From contig NW_027476343.1 in NCBI RefSeq assembly GCF_051020955.1, positions 1 to 64,000 of the forward strand: a DNA stretch of 64,000 bases, in the 5' to 3' direction. Position 1 is the stretch's first letter. Each line of letters begins with the position of its first letter. The notes beneath the pieces are model-generated. The model ran no database searches, was not told where the DNA came from, and saw nothing but the letters and a program-made list of their open reading frames with translations. This document shows, one piece after another, positions 31,453 to 46,694 of this stretch. This DNA is from Megalopta genalis. Lineage: Eukaryota; Arthropoda; Insecta; Hymenoptera; Halictidae. Position numbers and translations under genes: made by a program.

Positions 31453-34301
31453 ATATCGCAAGTATCTGAAGCTAAATCATTGGTTTCGCATGGATTTGAA
31501 GCTAAGCCTTCTACTTCGCATTGATTTGAAGCTAAACCTTCTACATCGCATTCATTTGCTTCTTAATCATGTGTTTCGCATGGATTTGAAGCTAACTCGT
31601 TTGTTTCGTCTGCATTTGAAGCAATATAACCTATATCCCATGTGTTTGAAACTAAATCATTTGTTTCGCATGGATTTGAAGCTAAATCTCCTGCTTCGCA
31701 TTAATTTTAAATAATCATGTGTTTCGCACGGAATTGAAGCTATCTGGTTTGTTTCGTCTGCATTTGAAGCTGTGCCACTTATATCGCAAGTATCTGAAGC
31801 TATATCATTGGTTTCGCAGGGATTTGAAGCTAATTCGTTTGTTGCGTCTGCATTTGAAGCTATGTCACTTGTATCGCAATTATCTGAAGCTAAATCATTG
31901 GTTTCGCATGGATTTGAATCTAAACCTTCTACATCGCATTCATTTGCTGCTAAATCATGTGTTTCGCATGGATATGAAGCTAACTCGTTTTTTTCGTCTG
32001 CATTTGAAGCTATATCACTTATATAGCAAGTATCTGAAGCTAAATCATTGGTTTCGCATGGATTTGAAGCTAAACCTTCTACATCGCATTGATTTGCTGC
32101 TAAATCATGTGTTTTGCATGGATTTCAAGCTAACTCGTTTATTTCGTCTGCATTTGAAGCTATGTCACTTATGTCGCAAGTATCTGAAGCTAAATCATTG
32201 GTTTCGCATGGATTTGAAGCTAAACCTTCTACAACGCAAGGATTTACTGCTAAATCATGTGTTTCGCATGGATTAAAAGCTAAACCTTCTAAATCGCATT
32301 TATATGAAGCTAAATCATGTGATTCTCTTGGATTTGAAGCTAACTCGTTTGTGTCGTCTGCATTTGAAGCAATATCACTTATATCGCAATCATCTGAAAC
32401 TAAATCATTGCTTTCGCATGGATTTGATTCTAAACCGTCTACATAGCATTGATTTGAATCATAATAATGTGTATTGCTTGGATTTAAAGCTAACTAGTTT
32501 GTTTCGCCTGCATTCGAAGTTAAACCTTCCACATAGCATTAATTTGAAGTTTAAACATGTGTTTTGCTTGGATTTGAAGCTAACTCGTTTGTTTCCCCAA
32601 CAATTGAAGCTATATCACTTATATCGCAAGTATCTAAAGCTAAATCATTTGTATCGCATGGATTTGAAGTTAAACCTTCTACATAGCATTAATTTGCAGC
32701 TAAATCAGGTGTATCGCTTGGATTTGAAGCTAACTCGTTTGTTTCTTCTGCATTTTAAGCTATATCACTTATGTCGCTAGTATCTGAAGCTAAGTCATTT
32801 GTTTCGCATGGATTTGAAGCTAACTCGTTTGTTTCGTCTGCATTTGAAGCTATGTCACTTATATCCCAAGTGTTTGAAGCTAAATCATTTGTTTCGCGTG
32901 GATTTGAAGCTAAACCTTCAACATCGCATTAATTTTAACTAAATCATTTGTTTCGCACGGAATTGAAGCTAACTAGTTTGTTTCGTCTGCATTTGAAGCT
33001 GTGCCACTTATATCGCAAGTATCTGAAGCTAAATCATTGTTTCGCATGGATTTGAAGCTAAACCTTCTACATAGCATTGGTTTGAAGATTAGTAATGTGT
33101 TTTGCTTGGATTTAAAGCTAAATCGTTTGTTTCGCCTGCATTTGAAGCTAAACCTTCCTCGTAACATTGATTTGAAGTTTAAACATGTGTTTTGCATGGC
33201 TAGGATGCTAATTCGTTTGTTTCCCCTACAATTGATGCTATATCACTTATATCGCAAGTATCTAAAGCTAAATCATTTGTGTCGCATGGATTTGAAGCTA
33301 AACCTTCTACATAGCATTGATTTGAAGCTTAGTAATGTGTTTTGCTTGGATATGAAGCTAACTCGTTTGTTTCTCCTGCATTTGAAGCTATATCACTAAT
33401 ATCGCAAGTATCTGATGCTGAATCATTTGTTTCGCTTGGATTTACCCACATTACCTTCTACATTGCATTGATTTGCAGCTGAACCTTCTACATCGCATTC
33501 ATTTGCTTCTTAATCATGTGTTTCGCATGGATTTGAAGCTAACTCGTTTGTTTCGTCTGCATTTGAAGCAATATAACCTATATCCCATGTGTTTGAAACT
33601 AAATCATTTGTTTCGCATGGATTTGAAGCTAAATCTCCTGCTTCGCATTAATTTTAAATAATCATGTGTTCCGCATGGATTTGAAGCTAACACGTTTGTT
33701 TCGTCTGCATTTGAAGCTATGTCCACTTATATCGCAAGTATCTGAAGCTAAATCATTGGTTTCGCATGGATTTGAAGCTAAGCCTTCTACTTCGCATTGA
33801 TTTGAAGCTAAACCTTCTACATCGCATTCATTTGCTTCTTAATCATGTGTTTCGCATGGATTTGAAGCTAACTCGTTTGTTTCGTCTGCATTTGAAGCAA
33901 TATAACCTATATCCCATGTGTTTGAAACTAAATCATTTGTTTCGCATGGATTTGAAGCTAAATCTCCTGCTTCGCATTAATTTTAAATAATCATGTGTTT
34001 CGCACGGAATTGAAGCTATCTGGTTTGTTTCGTCTGCATTTGAAGCTGTGCCACTTATATCGCAAGTATCTGAAGCTATATCATTGGTTTCGCAGGGATT
34101 TGAAGCTAATTCGTTTGTTGCGTCTGCATTTGAAGCTATGTCACTTGTATCGCAATTATCTGAAGCTAAATCATTGGTTTCGCATGGATTTGAATCTAAA
34201 CCTTCTACATCGCATTCATTTGCTGCTAAATCATGTGTTTCGCATGGATATGAAGCTAACTCGTTTTTTTCGTCTGCATTTGAAGCTATATCACTTACTT
34301 C
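31453..34301. repeat. Satellite duplication, offset 2276 bp
   Basis: About 31453-32025 is repeated at about 33729-34301. The copies share the rare stretches ATTCATTTGCTTCTTAATC and AAATCTCCTGCTTCGCATT. The match is near-identical over ~570 bp. Confidence 0.75.
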
Positions 34302-36880
34302 GCAAGTATCTAAAGCTAAATCATTTGTTTGGCATGGATTTGAAGCTAAACCTTCTACATCGCATTGATTTGCTGCTAAATCATGTGTGTCGCATGGATT
34401 TGAAGCTATGCCTTCTACATCGCATCGATTTGCATCTAAATCATTTGTTTCGCTTGGATTTGAAGCTAACTCGTTTGTTTCCCCAACAATTGAAGCTATA
34501 TCACTTATATCGCAAGTATCTAAAGCTAAATCATTTGTGTCGCATGGATATGAAGCTAAAACTTCTACATCGCATGGACTTGAAGCTAACTCGTTTGTTT
34601 CGCCTGCAGTAGCATCTATATCACTTATATCGCAAGTATCTGAAGCAAAATCATTGGTTTCGCATGGATTTGAAGCTAAACCTTCTACATCGCATTGATT
34701 TGCTGCTAGATCGGGTGTTTCGCATGGATTTAAAGCTAACTCGTTTGTTTCGTCTGCATTTGAAGCTTTGTCACTTGTATCGCTAGTATCTCAAGCTAAA
34801 CCATTGGTTTCGCATGGATTTGATGCTAAACCTTCTACATCGCATTGATTTGCAGCTAAATCATGTGTTCCGCATGGATTTGAAGCTAACACGTTTGTTT
34901 CGTCTGCATTTGAATCTATGTCACTTATATCGCAAGTATCTGAAGGTAAATCATTTGTTTCGCATGGATTTGAAGCTAAACCTTCTACATCGCTTTGATT
35001 TGCTGCTAAATCGGGTGTTTCGCATGGATTTAAAGCTAACTCGTTTGTTTCGTCTGCATTTGAAGCTTTGTCACTTATATCGCTAGTATCTCAAGCTAAA
35101 CCATTGGTTTCGCATGGATTTGATGCTAAACCGTCTACATCGCATTGATATGCAGCTAAATCATGTGTTCCGCATGGATTTGAAGCTAACTCGTTTGTTT
35201 CGTCTGCAATTGAATCCACATCACTTATATCGCAAGTATCTGAACCTAAATCATTTGTTTCGCATGGATTTGAAGCTAAACCTTCTACATCGCATTGATT
35301 TGCTGCTAAATCATGTGAATCGCATTGATTTGAAGCTAACTCGTTTGTTTCGTCCTCAATTGAAGCTATATCACTTATATCGTAAGTATCTGAACCTAAA
35401 TCGTTTGTTTCGCATGGATTAGAAGCTAACTAGTTTGTTTCGTCTGCACTTGAAGCAATATCACATATATCGCTAGTATCTGAAGCTAAATCATTTGTTT
35501 CGCATGGATTTGAAGCTAACTCATTTGTTTCGTCTGCACTTGAAGCAATATCACATATGTCGCTAGTATCTGAAGCTAAATCATTTGTTTCGCATGGATT
35601 TGAAGCTAAACCTTCAACATCGCATTGATTTGCAGCTAAATCATGTGTTTCGCATGGATTTGCAGCTAACTCGTCCGTTTCGCCTGCATTTGAATCTATA
35701 TCACTTATATCGCAAGTATCTGAACCTAAATCATTGGTTTCGCATGGATTTGAAGCTAAACCTTCTACATCGCATAGTTTTGAAGCTAAATCATGTGTTT
35801 CGCACGGATTTGCAGCCAACTAGTTCGTTTCGCATGCATTTGATGCTATATAACTTATATCGCAAGTATCTGAAGCTAAATCATTTGTTTCGCATGGATT
35901 TGAAGCTAAGACATCTAGTTCGCATTGATTTGAAGCTAAATCATGAGTTTCGCATGGATGAGAAGCTAACTCGTTTGTTTCGCCTGCATTTGAAGTTATA
36001 TCATTTATATCGCAAGTATTTGACACCAAACCATTTGTGTCGCTTGGATTTGAAGCTAAACCTTCTACATCGCATTGTTTGTAGCTGAATCTTGTGCATC
36101 GCATGGATTTGAAGCTACCTCGTTTGTTTCGACTGCATTTGAAGCTGTGCCACTTATATCGCAAGTATCTGAAGCTAAATCATTGGTTTCGCATGGATTT
36201 GAAGCTAAACCTTCTAGATAGCATTGGTTTGAAGCTTAGTAATGTGTTTTGCTTGGATTTAAAGCTAAATCGTTTGTTTCGCCTGCATTTGAAGCTAAAC
36301 CTTCCATGTAGCATTGATTTGAAGTTTAAACATGTGTTTTGCATGGCTAGGATGCTAATTCGTTTGTTTCCCCTACAATTGATGCTATATCACTTATATC
36401 GCAAGTATCTAAAGCTAAATCATTTGTGTCGCATGGATTTGAAGCTAAACCTTCTACATAGCATTGATTTGAAGCTTAGTAATGTGTTTTGCTTGGATAT
36501 GAAGCTAACTCGTTTGTTTCTCCTGCATTTGAAGCTATATCACTAATATCGCAAGTATCTGATGCTGAATCATTTGTTTCGCTTGGATTTACCCACATTA
36601 CCTTCTACATTGCATTGATTTGCAGCTGAACCTTCTACATCGCATTCATTTGCTTCTTAATCATGTGTTTCGCATGGATTTGAAGCTAACTCGTTTGTTT
36701 CGTCTGCATTTGAAGCAATATAACCTATATCCCATGTGTTTGAAACTAAATCATTTGTTTCGCATGGATTTGAAGCTAAATCTCCTGCTTCGCATTAATT
36801 TTAAATAATCATGTGTTCCGCATGGATTTGAAGCTAACACGTTTGTTTCGTCTGCATTTGAAGCTATGTCCACTTATATC
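33030..36880. repeat. Satellite duplication, offset 3147 bp
   Basis: About 33030-33733 is repeated at about 36177-36880. The copies share ATGGCTAGGATGCTAATTCG and the unusual break GGATTTACCCACATTACC. Together with the 2276-bp duplication this makes a nested pattern. Confidence 0.75.
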
Positions 36881-39000
36881 GCTAGTATCTCAAGCTAAAT
36901 CATTGGTTTCGCATGGATTTGAAGCTAAACCTTCTACATCGCATTGATTTGCTGCTAAATCATGTGTTTCGCATGGATTTGGTGCTAACTCGTTTGTTTC
37001 GACTGCATTTGAAGCCATGTGACTTATATCGCAAGTATCTGAAGCTAAATTATTGGTTTCGCATGGATTTGAAGCTAAACCTTCTACATCGCAATGCTTT
37101 ACTGCTAAATCATGTGTTTTGCTTGTATTTAAAGCTAACTCGTTTGTTTCGCGTGCATTTGAAGCTAAACCTTCCACATAGCATTGATTTCAAGTTTAAT
37201 CATGTGTTTTGCATGGATTTGAAGCTAACTCGTTTGTTTCACCTACAATTGAAGCTATATCACTTATATCGCAACTATCTAAATCTAAATCATTTGTGTC
37301 CCATGGATTTGAAGTTAAACCTTCTACATAGCATTGATTTGCAGCTAAATCATGTGTATCGCTTGGATTTGAAGCTAACTCGTTTGTTTCTTCTGCATTT
37401 TAAGCTATATCACTTATGTCGCTAGTATCTGAAGCAAAATCATTTGTTTCGCATGGATTTGAAGCTAACACGTTTGTTTCGTCTGCATTTGAAGCTATGT
37501 CACTTATATCCCAAGTGCTTGAAGCTAAATTATTGGTTTCGCATGGATTTGAAGCTAAACCTTCTACATAGCATTGGTTTGAAGCTTAGTAACGTGTTTT
37601 ACTTGGATTTAAAGCTAACTCGTTTGTTTCGCCTGCATTGGAAGCTAAACCTTCCATGTGGCATTGATTTGAAGTTTAAACATGTGTTTTGCATGGATAT
37701 GATGGTAATTCGTTTGTTTCCCCTACAATTGAAGTTATATCACTTATATCGCAAGTATCTAAAGCTAAATCATTTGTGTCGCATGGATTTGAAGCTAAAC
37801 CTCCTACATAGCATTGATTTGAAGCTTAGTAATGTGTTTTGCTTGGATATGAAGCTAACTCGTTTGTTTCTCCTGCATTTGAAGCTATATCACTTATATC
37901 GCAAGTATCTGATGCTGAATCATTTGTTTCGCTTGGATTTGAAGCTATACCTTCTACATTGCATTGATTTGCTGCTAAATCATGTGTTTCTCATGGATTT
38001 GGTGCTAACTCGTTTGTTTCGTCTGCATTTGAAGCCATGTGACTTATATCGCAAGTATCTGAGGCTAAATCATTGGTTTCGCATGGATTTGAAGCTAAAC
38101 CTTCTACATCGCAATGCTTTACTGCTAAATCATGTTTTTCGCATGGATTTGAAGCTAACTCGTTTGATTTGTCTGCATTTTAAGCTATATCACTTATATC
38201 GCTAGTATCTCAAGCTAAATCATTGGTTTCGCATGGATTTGAAGCTAAACCTTCTACATCGCATTTATTTGCTGCTAAATCATGTGTTTCGCATGGATTT
38301 GGTGCTAACTCGTTTGTTTCGTCTGCATTTGAAGCCATTTGACTTATATCGCAAGTATCTGAAGCTAAATCATTGGTATCGCATGGATTTGAAGCTAAAC
38401 CTTTTACATCGCATTGATTTGCTGCTAAATTATGTGTTTCGCATGGATTTGAAGCTACACCTTCTACATCGCATTGATTTGCTGCTAAATCGGGTGTTTC
38501 GCATGGATTTGAAGCAAACTCGTTTGTTTCGTCTGTTTTAGAAGCTATGTCACTTATATCGCAAGTATCTGAAGCAAAATCATTGGTTTCGCATGGATTT
38601 GAAGCTAAACCTTCTACATCGCATTGATTTGCTGCTAGATCGGGTGTTTCGCATGGATTTAAAGCTAACTCGTTTGTTTCGTCTGCATTTGAAGCTTTGT
38701 CACTTATATCGCTAGTATCTCAAGCTAAACCATTGGTTTCGCATGGATTTGAAGCTAAACCTTCTACATCGCTTTGATTTGCAGCTAAATCATGTATTTC
38801 GCATGGACTTGAAGCTAACTCGTTTGATTCGTCTGCATTTGATGCTATATCGCTTATACCGCAAGTATCTGAAGCTAAATCATTTGTTTCGCATGGATTT
38901 GAAGCTAAGACATCTAGTTCGCATTGATTTGAAGCTAAATCATGAGTTTCGCATGGATTAGAAGCTAACTCGTTTGTTTCGCCTGCATTTGAAGTTATAT

Positions 39001-40200
39001 CATTTATATCGCAAGTATCTGAAGCTAAATCATTTGTTCCGCATGAATTTGCAGCTAAACCTTGAACATCGCATTGATTTGCAGCTAAATCATGTGTTTC
39101 GCGTGGATTTGAAGCTAACTCGTTTGTTTCGTCTGCATTTGAAACTATATCACTTATATCGCAAGAATCTGATGCTAAATCATTTTTTTCGCATGGATTT
39201 GAAGCTAAACTTTCTACATCGCATTGATTTGAAGCTAATTCATGTGTTTCGCATGGATTGGAAGCTAACTCGTTTGTTTCCCCTGCATTTGAGGCTATAT
39301 CACTTATATCGCAAGTATCTGAAGCTAAATCATTTGTTTCGCATGAATTTGCAGCTAAACCTTGAACATCGCATTGATTTGCAGCTAAATCATGTGTTTC
39401 GCGTGGATTTGAAGCTAACTCGTTTGTTTCGTCTGCATTTGAAACTATATCACTTATATCGCAAGTATCTGATGCTAAATCATTTTTTTCGCATGGATTT
39501 GAAGCTAAACCTTCTACATCGCATTGATTTGAAGCTAGTTCATGTGTTTCGCATGGATTGGAAGCTAACTCGTTTGTTTCCCCTGCATTTGAGGATATAT
39601 CACTTATATCGCAAGTATCTGAAGCTAAATCATTTGTTTCGCATGAATTTGCCGCTAAACCTTCAACATCGCATTGATTTGCAGCTAAATCATGTGTTTC
39701 GCATGGATTTGATGCTAACTCGTTTGTTTCGTCTGCATTTGAAACTATTTCACTTATATCGCAAGTATCTGATGCTAAATCATTTTTTTCGCATGGATTT
39801 GAAGCTAAACTTTCTACATCGCATTGATTTGAAGCTAATTCATGTGTTTCGCATGGATTGGAAGCTAACTCGTTTGTTTCCCCTGCATTTGAGGCTATAT
39901 CACTTATATCGCAAGTATCTGAAGCTAAATCATTTGTTTCGCATGAATTTGCAGCTAAACCTTGAACATCGCATTGATTTGCAGCTAAATCATGTGTTTC
40001 GCGTGGATTTGAAGCTAACTCGTTTGTTTCGTCTGCATTTGAAACTATATCACTTATATCGCAAGTATCTGATGCTAAATCATTTTTTTCGCATGGATTT
40101 GAAGCTAAACCTTCTACATCGCATTGATTTGAAGCTAGTTCATGTGTTTCGCATGGATTGGAAGCTAACTCGTTTGCTTCGTCTGCATTTGAAGCTATGT
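39001..40200. repeat. Four tandem 300-bp higher-order units
   Basis: Starting near 39030, 39330, 39630 and 39930 the same ten-monomer order recurs with very few differences. The marker monomers are CGCATGAATTTGCAGCTAAA and GGATTGGAAGCTAACTCG. The pattern is two 150-bp units locked together and recently amplified. Confidence 0.85.
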
Positions 40201-41924
40201 CACTTATATCCCAAGTGTTTGAAGCTCAATCATTTGTTTCGCATGGATTTGAAGATAAACATTCTACCTCGCATTAATTTTAACTAAATCATTTGTTTCG
40301 CATGGAATTGAAGCTATCTGGTTCTTTTTGTCTGCATTTGAAGCTATGCCACTTATATCGCAAGTATTTGAAGCTAAATCATTGTCTTCGCATGGATTTG
40401 AAGCTAAATCATCAACATCGCATTGATTCGAAGCTAAATCATTTGTTTCGCTTAGATTTGAAGCTAACTCGTTTGTTTCGTCTGTATTTGAAGATATATC
40501 ACTTATATCGCAAGAATCTGAACCTGAATCATTTGTTTCTTATGGATTTGAAGCTAAGCCTTCTACCTCGCATTGATTTGAAGCTAAATTATGTGATTCG
40601 CTTGGATTTGAAGCTAACCCGTTTGTTTCGTCTGGATTTAAAGCTATATCACATATATCGCAAGTATCTGAAGCTAACTAATTTGTTTCGCATGCAGTTG
40701 TACCTGAATAATGTATATCACAAGTATTATGAGTTAAACCATTTCTTTCGCATTCATCTGAAGCAAACTCGTTTGTTTCGCCTGCATTTGAAGCTATATA
40801 ATTTATATCGCAAGTATTTGAAGCTAAATCATTTGTGTCGCATGGATATGAAGCTAAACCTTCTACATGGTGGTGTTTTGAAGCTAAACCTTCTACATCG
40901 CTTTGATTTGAAGCTGAATCATGTGTTTCGCATGGATTTGAAGCTAACTCGTTTGTTTCGTCTGCATTTAAAGCTATATCACATATATCGCAAGTATCTG
41001 AACTAACTAACTAATTTGTTTCGCATGCAGTTGTAGCTGAATAATGTATATCACAAGTATTTGTAGTTAAACCATTTCTTTCGCATTCATCTGATGCAAA
41101 CTCGTTTGTTTCGCCTCCATTTGAAGCTATATAATTTATATCGCAAGTATTTGAAGCTAAATCATTTGTGTCGCATGGATATGAAGCTAAACCTTCTACA
41201 ACGTATTGATTTGAAGCTAAACCTTCTACATCGCTTTGATTTGAAGCTAAATCATGTGTTTCGCATGGATTTGAAGCTAACTCGTTAGTCTTGTCTGCAT
41301 TTGAAGCTATATCACTTATATCGCTAGTATCTAAAGCTAAATCATTTGTTTCGCATTGATTTGAAGATAAATCATGTGATTCGCTTGGATTGGAAGCTAA
41401 CTCGCTTGATTCGTCTTCATTTGAAGCTGTATCACTTATAGTGCAAGTATCTGAATCTAAATCATTTGTGCCTCATGGATTTGAAGATAAACCTTCTACA
41501 TAGTATTGATTTGCAGCTAAATCATGTGCTTCGCATGGATTTGAAGCTAACTCGTTTGTTTCGTCTGCATTTTAAGCTATATCACATATATCCCAAATGT
41601 TTGAAGCTCAATCATTTGCTTCGCATGGATTTGAAGCTAACTCTTCTACATCGCATTGATTTGAAGCTAAATCATGTGTTTCGCATGGATTTGAAGCTAA
41701 CTCGTTTGTATCGTCTGCATTTTAAGCTATATCACTTATATCGCTAGTATATGAAGCGTAATCATTAGTGTCACATGGATTTGAAGCGAAAAATTCTACA
41801 TAGCATTGATTTGCAGCTAAATCATGTGTTTTGCATGGATTTGAAACTAACTCGTTTGCTTCATCTGCATTTGAAGCTATATCACTTATATCCCAAGTGT
41901 TTGAAGCTAAATCATTCGTTTCGC

Positions 41925-44900
41925 ATGGATTTGAAGCTATACCTTCTACATCGCATTGATTTGCAGCTAAAGCATGTGTTTTGCATGGATTTGAAGCTAA
42001 TCGTTTGCTTCGTCTGCATTTGAAGCTATATCACTTATATCCCAAGTGTTTGAAGCTAAATCATTTTTTCGCATGGATTTGAAGCTAAACCTTCTACATC
42101 GCACTGATTTGCAGCTAAATCATGTGTTCTGCATGGATTTGAATCTAAATCGTTTGCTTCGTCTGCATTTGAAGCTATATCACTTATATCCCAATTGTTT
42201 GAAGCTAAATCATTTGTTTCGCATGGATTTAAAGCTAAACCTTCTACATCGCATTGAATTGCTGCTAAATCATGTGATTCGCATGGAATTGAAGCTAACT
42301 GGTTTGTTTCATCTGCATTTGAAGCTATATCACTTATGTCGCTAGTATCTGAAGCTAAATAATTTGTTTCGCATGGATTTGAAGTTAAATCTTTTACATA
42401 GCATCGATTTGTATCTAAATCATGTGTTTCGCTTGGATTTGAAGCTAACTCGTTAGTTTCATCTGCATTTGAAGCTATATCACTTATGTCGGTAGTATCT
42501 AAATCTAAATCATTTGTTTCGCATGGATTTGAAGCTAAACTTTCTACATCGCATTGATTTGAAGTTAAATCAAGGGATTCGCTTGGATTGGAAGCTAACT
42601 CGTTTGTTTCGTCTGCATTTGAAGCTATGTCACTTATATCCCAAGTGCTTGAAGCTAAATCATTTGTTTCGCATGGATTTGAAGATAAATTTTCTACCTC
42701 GCATTAATTTTAACTAAATCATTTGTTTCGCATGGAATTGAACCTATCTGGTTCTTTTTGTCTGCATTTGAAGCTATGCCACTTATATCGCAAGTATTTG
42801 AAGCTAAATCATTGTTTTCGCATGGATTTGAAGCTAAACCATCAACATCGCATTGATTCGAAGCTAAATCATTTGTTTCGCTTAGATTTGAAGCTAACTC
42901 GTTTGTTTCGTCTTTATTTGAAGATATATCACTTATATCGCAAGTATCTGAACCTGAATCATTTGTTTCGCATGGATTTGAAGGTAAACCTTCTACATCG
43001 CATTGAATAGAATCTAAATCATGTGATTCGCTTGGATTGGAAGCTAACTCGTTTGTTTCGTCTGCATTTGAAGCTATATCACTTATATCCCAAGTGTTTG
43101 AAGCTAAATCATTTTTCCGCATGGATTTGAAGCTAAACCTTCTACAACGCATTGATTTGCAGCTAAATCATGTGTTTTGCATGGATTTGAATCTAAATCG
43201 TTTGCTTCGTCTGCATTTGAAGCTATATCACTTATATCCCTATTGTTTGAAGCTAAATCATTTGTTTCGCATGGATTTGAAGCTAAACCTTCTACATCGC
43301 ATTGATTTGCTGCTAAATCATGTGATTCGCATGGAATTGAAGCTAACTGGTTTGTTTCATCTGCATTTGAAGCTATATCACTTATGTCGCTAGTATCTGA
43401 AGCTAAATCATTTGTTTCGCATGGATTTGAAGTTAAAGCTTTTACATAGCATTGATTTGCATCTAAATCATGTGTTTTGCATGGATGTGAAGCAAACTCG
43501 TTTGTTTCCCCTGCATTTGAAGCTATATCACTTATATCGCAAGTATCTGATGCTAAATCGTTTGTTTCGCTTCGATTTGAAGCTATACCATCTACATTGC
43601 ATTGATTTGCATCTAAATCATGTGTTCAGCATGGATTTGAAGCTAACTCGTTTGTTTCGTCTGCATTTGAATCTATATCACTTATATCCCAAGTGTTTGA
43701 AGCTAAATCATTTGTTTCGCATGGATTTGAAGCTAATCCTTCTACATCTCATGGATTTGAAGCTAAACCATCAACATCGCATTGATTCGAAGCTAAATCA
43801 TTTGTTTCGCTTAGATTTGAAAATAACTCGTTTGTTTCGTCTGTATTTGAAGATATATCACTTATATCGCAAGTATCTGAACATGAATCATTTGTTTCTT
43901 ATAGATTTGAAGCTAAGCCTTCCACCTCGCATTGATTTGAATCTAAATCATTTGTTTCGCATGGATTTGAAGCTAACTCGTTTGTTTCGTCTGTATTTGA
44001 AGATATATCACTTATATCGCAAGTATCTGAACCTGAATCATTTGTTTCTTATGGACTTGAAACTAAGCCTTCTACCTCGCATTGATCTGAAGCTAAATCA
44101 TTTGTGTCTCATGGATTTGAAGCTAAACCTTCCACATAGCATTGATTTGAAGCTTAAACATGTGATTTGCATGGATTCGATGCTAACTTGTTTGTTTCCT
44201 CTGCATTTGAAGCTATATCACTTATATCGTAAGTATCTGATGCTAAAACATTTGTTTCGCTTCGATTTGAAGCTATACCTTCTACATTGCATTGATTTGC
44301 AGCTAAATCATGTGTTCCGCATGGATCTGAAGCTAACTCGTTTGTTTCGTCTGTATTTGAAGATATATCACTTATATCGCAAGTATCTGAACCTAAATCA
44401 TTTGTTTCTTATGGATTTGAAGCTAAGCCTTCTACCTCGCATTGATTTTAAGCTAAATGATTTGTTTCTCATGGATTTGAAGCTAAATCTTCTACATCGT
44501 ATTGATTTACAGCTAAATCATGTGTTTCGCATGGATTTGAAGCTAACTCGTTTGTTTCGTCTGCATTTGAAGCTATGCCACTTATATCGCAAGTATCTGA
44601 AGCTAAATCATTGGTTTCGCATGGCTTTGAAACTAAACCTTCTACATTGCATTGATTCGTAGCTAAATCATTTGTTTCTCTTAGATTTGAAGCTAACTCG
44701 TTTTTTTCGTCTGTATTTGAAGATATATCACTTATATCGCAATTATCTGATCCTGAATCATTTGTTTCTTATGGACTTGAAACTAAGCCTTCTACCTCGC
44801 ATTGATTTGAAGCTAAATCATTTGTTTCGCATGGATTTGAAGGTAAACCTTCTACATCGCATTGATTTGAAGCTAAATCATGTGATTCGCTTTGATTGGA

Positions 44901-46694
44901 AGCTAAGACATTTATTTCGTCTGCATTTGAAGTTGTATCTCTTATATCGCAAGTATCTGAAGCTAAATCATTTGTGTCTCATGGATTTGAAGCTAAACCT
45001 TCCAAATAGCATTGATTTGAAGCTTAAACATGTGATTTGCATGGATTTGATGCTAACTTGATTGTTTCCCCTGCATTTGAATCTATATCACTTATATCGT
45101 AAGTATCTGATGCTAAAACATTTGTTTCGCTTCGATTTGAAGCTATACCTTCTACATTGCATTGATTTGCAGCTAAATCATGTGTTCCGCATGGATCTGA
45201 AGCTAACTCGTTTGTTTCGTCTGCATTTGAAGCTATGCCACTTATATCGCAAGTATCTGAAGCTAAATCATTGGTTTCGCCTGGATTTGAAGCTAAACTT
45301 TCTACATCGCATTCATTTGAAGCTAAATCATGTGATTCGCTTGGATTGGAAGCTAACTCGTTTGTTTCGTCTGTATTTGAAGCTATGCCACTTATATCGC
45401 AAGTATCTGAAGCTAAATCATTGGTTTCGCCTGGAGTTGAAGCTAATCCATCTACATCGCATCGATTTGATGCTAAATCATGTGTTTCGCATATTTTTGA
45501 TGATAAATCGTTAGTCTGGTCTGAATTTGAAGCTATATCACTTATTTCGCTAGTATCTAAATCTAAATCATTTGTTTCGCATGGATTTGAATCTAAACCT
45601 TCTACTTTCGCATTGATTTGAAGCTGACTCGTTTGTTTCGTCTGCATTTGAAGCTATATCACTTATATCCCAACTGTTTGAAGCTCAATCATTTGCTTCG
45701 CATGGATTGGAAGCTAATCCTTCTACATCGCATTGATTTGAAGCAAAATCATGTGATTCGCTTGGATTTGAAGCTAACTCGTTTGTTTCCCCTGATTTTG
45801 AAGCTATATCACTTATATCTCAACTGTTTGAATCTAAATCATTCGTTTCGCATGGGTTTGAAGCTAAAGCTATTACATCGCATTGATTTGAAGCTAAATC
45901 ATGTGTTGCGCTTGGATTTGAAGCTAACTCATTTGTATCCCCTGAATTTGAAACTATATCCCTTATGTCGCAAGTATCGTACGCTAAATCATTTGTTTCA
46001 CATGGATTTGAAGCTAAACCTACTACTTTCGCATTGATTTGAAGCTGACTGGTTTGTTTCGTCCGCATTTGAAGCTATATCAATTATATATCAACTGTTA
46101 GAGGCTAAATCAGTTGTTTCGCATGGATTTGAAGCTAACTCGTTCGTTTCCCCTGCATCTGAAGCAATATCATTTATATGGCAAGAATCTGAAGCTAAAT
46201 CATTTGTGTTGCATGGATTTGAAGCTAAACGTTCTACTTTCGCATTGATTTGAAGCTGACTCGTTTGTTTCGTCCGCATTAGAAGCTATATCACTTATAT
46301 CCCAACTGTTTGAAGCTAAATCAGTTGTTTCTCATGGATTTGAAGCTAACTCGTTTGTTTCCCCTGCATTTGAAGCTATATCACTTATATCACAAGTATC
46401 TAAAGGTAAATCATTTGTTTCGCCTGGATTTGAAGCTAAACCTTCTACTTTCGCATTGATTTAAAGCTAACTCGTTCGTTTCCCCTGCATTTGAAGCTAT
46501 ATCACTTATATCGCAAGTATCTGAAGCTAAATCATTTGTGTCGCATGGATTTCAAGCTAAACCTTCCACATAATATTGATTTGAATCTAAATCATGTGTT
46601 TCGCATGGATTTGAAGCTAACACGTTTGTTTCCCCTGCATTTGAAGCTATATCACTTATATCGCAAGTATCTGATGCTAAATCATTTTTTTCGC
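41925..46694. repeat. ~4.8-kb satellite segment, copy A
   Basis: Copy A ends where copy B begins (offset 4770 bp, exactly 159 monomers), a direct tandem. Marker variants include a shared one-base deletion (GAAGCTAATCGTTTGC, near 41995 and 46765). They also include AAGGGATTCGCTTGG and CATATTTTTGATGATAAATC. Confidence 0.85.

Noticed and set aside
38974..40287. Long plus-strand ORF (437 codons) with a Leu/Arg-rich repeat, and many similar ORFs across the satellite
   Set aside because: It is a direct product of the stop-free 30-bp consensus in that frame. Similar ORFs exist in another plus frame and on the minus strand, and all are cut by random indels and stops.
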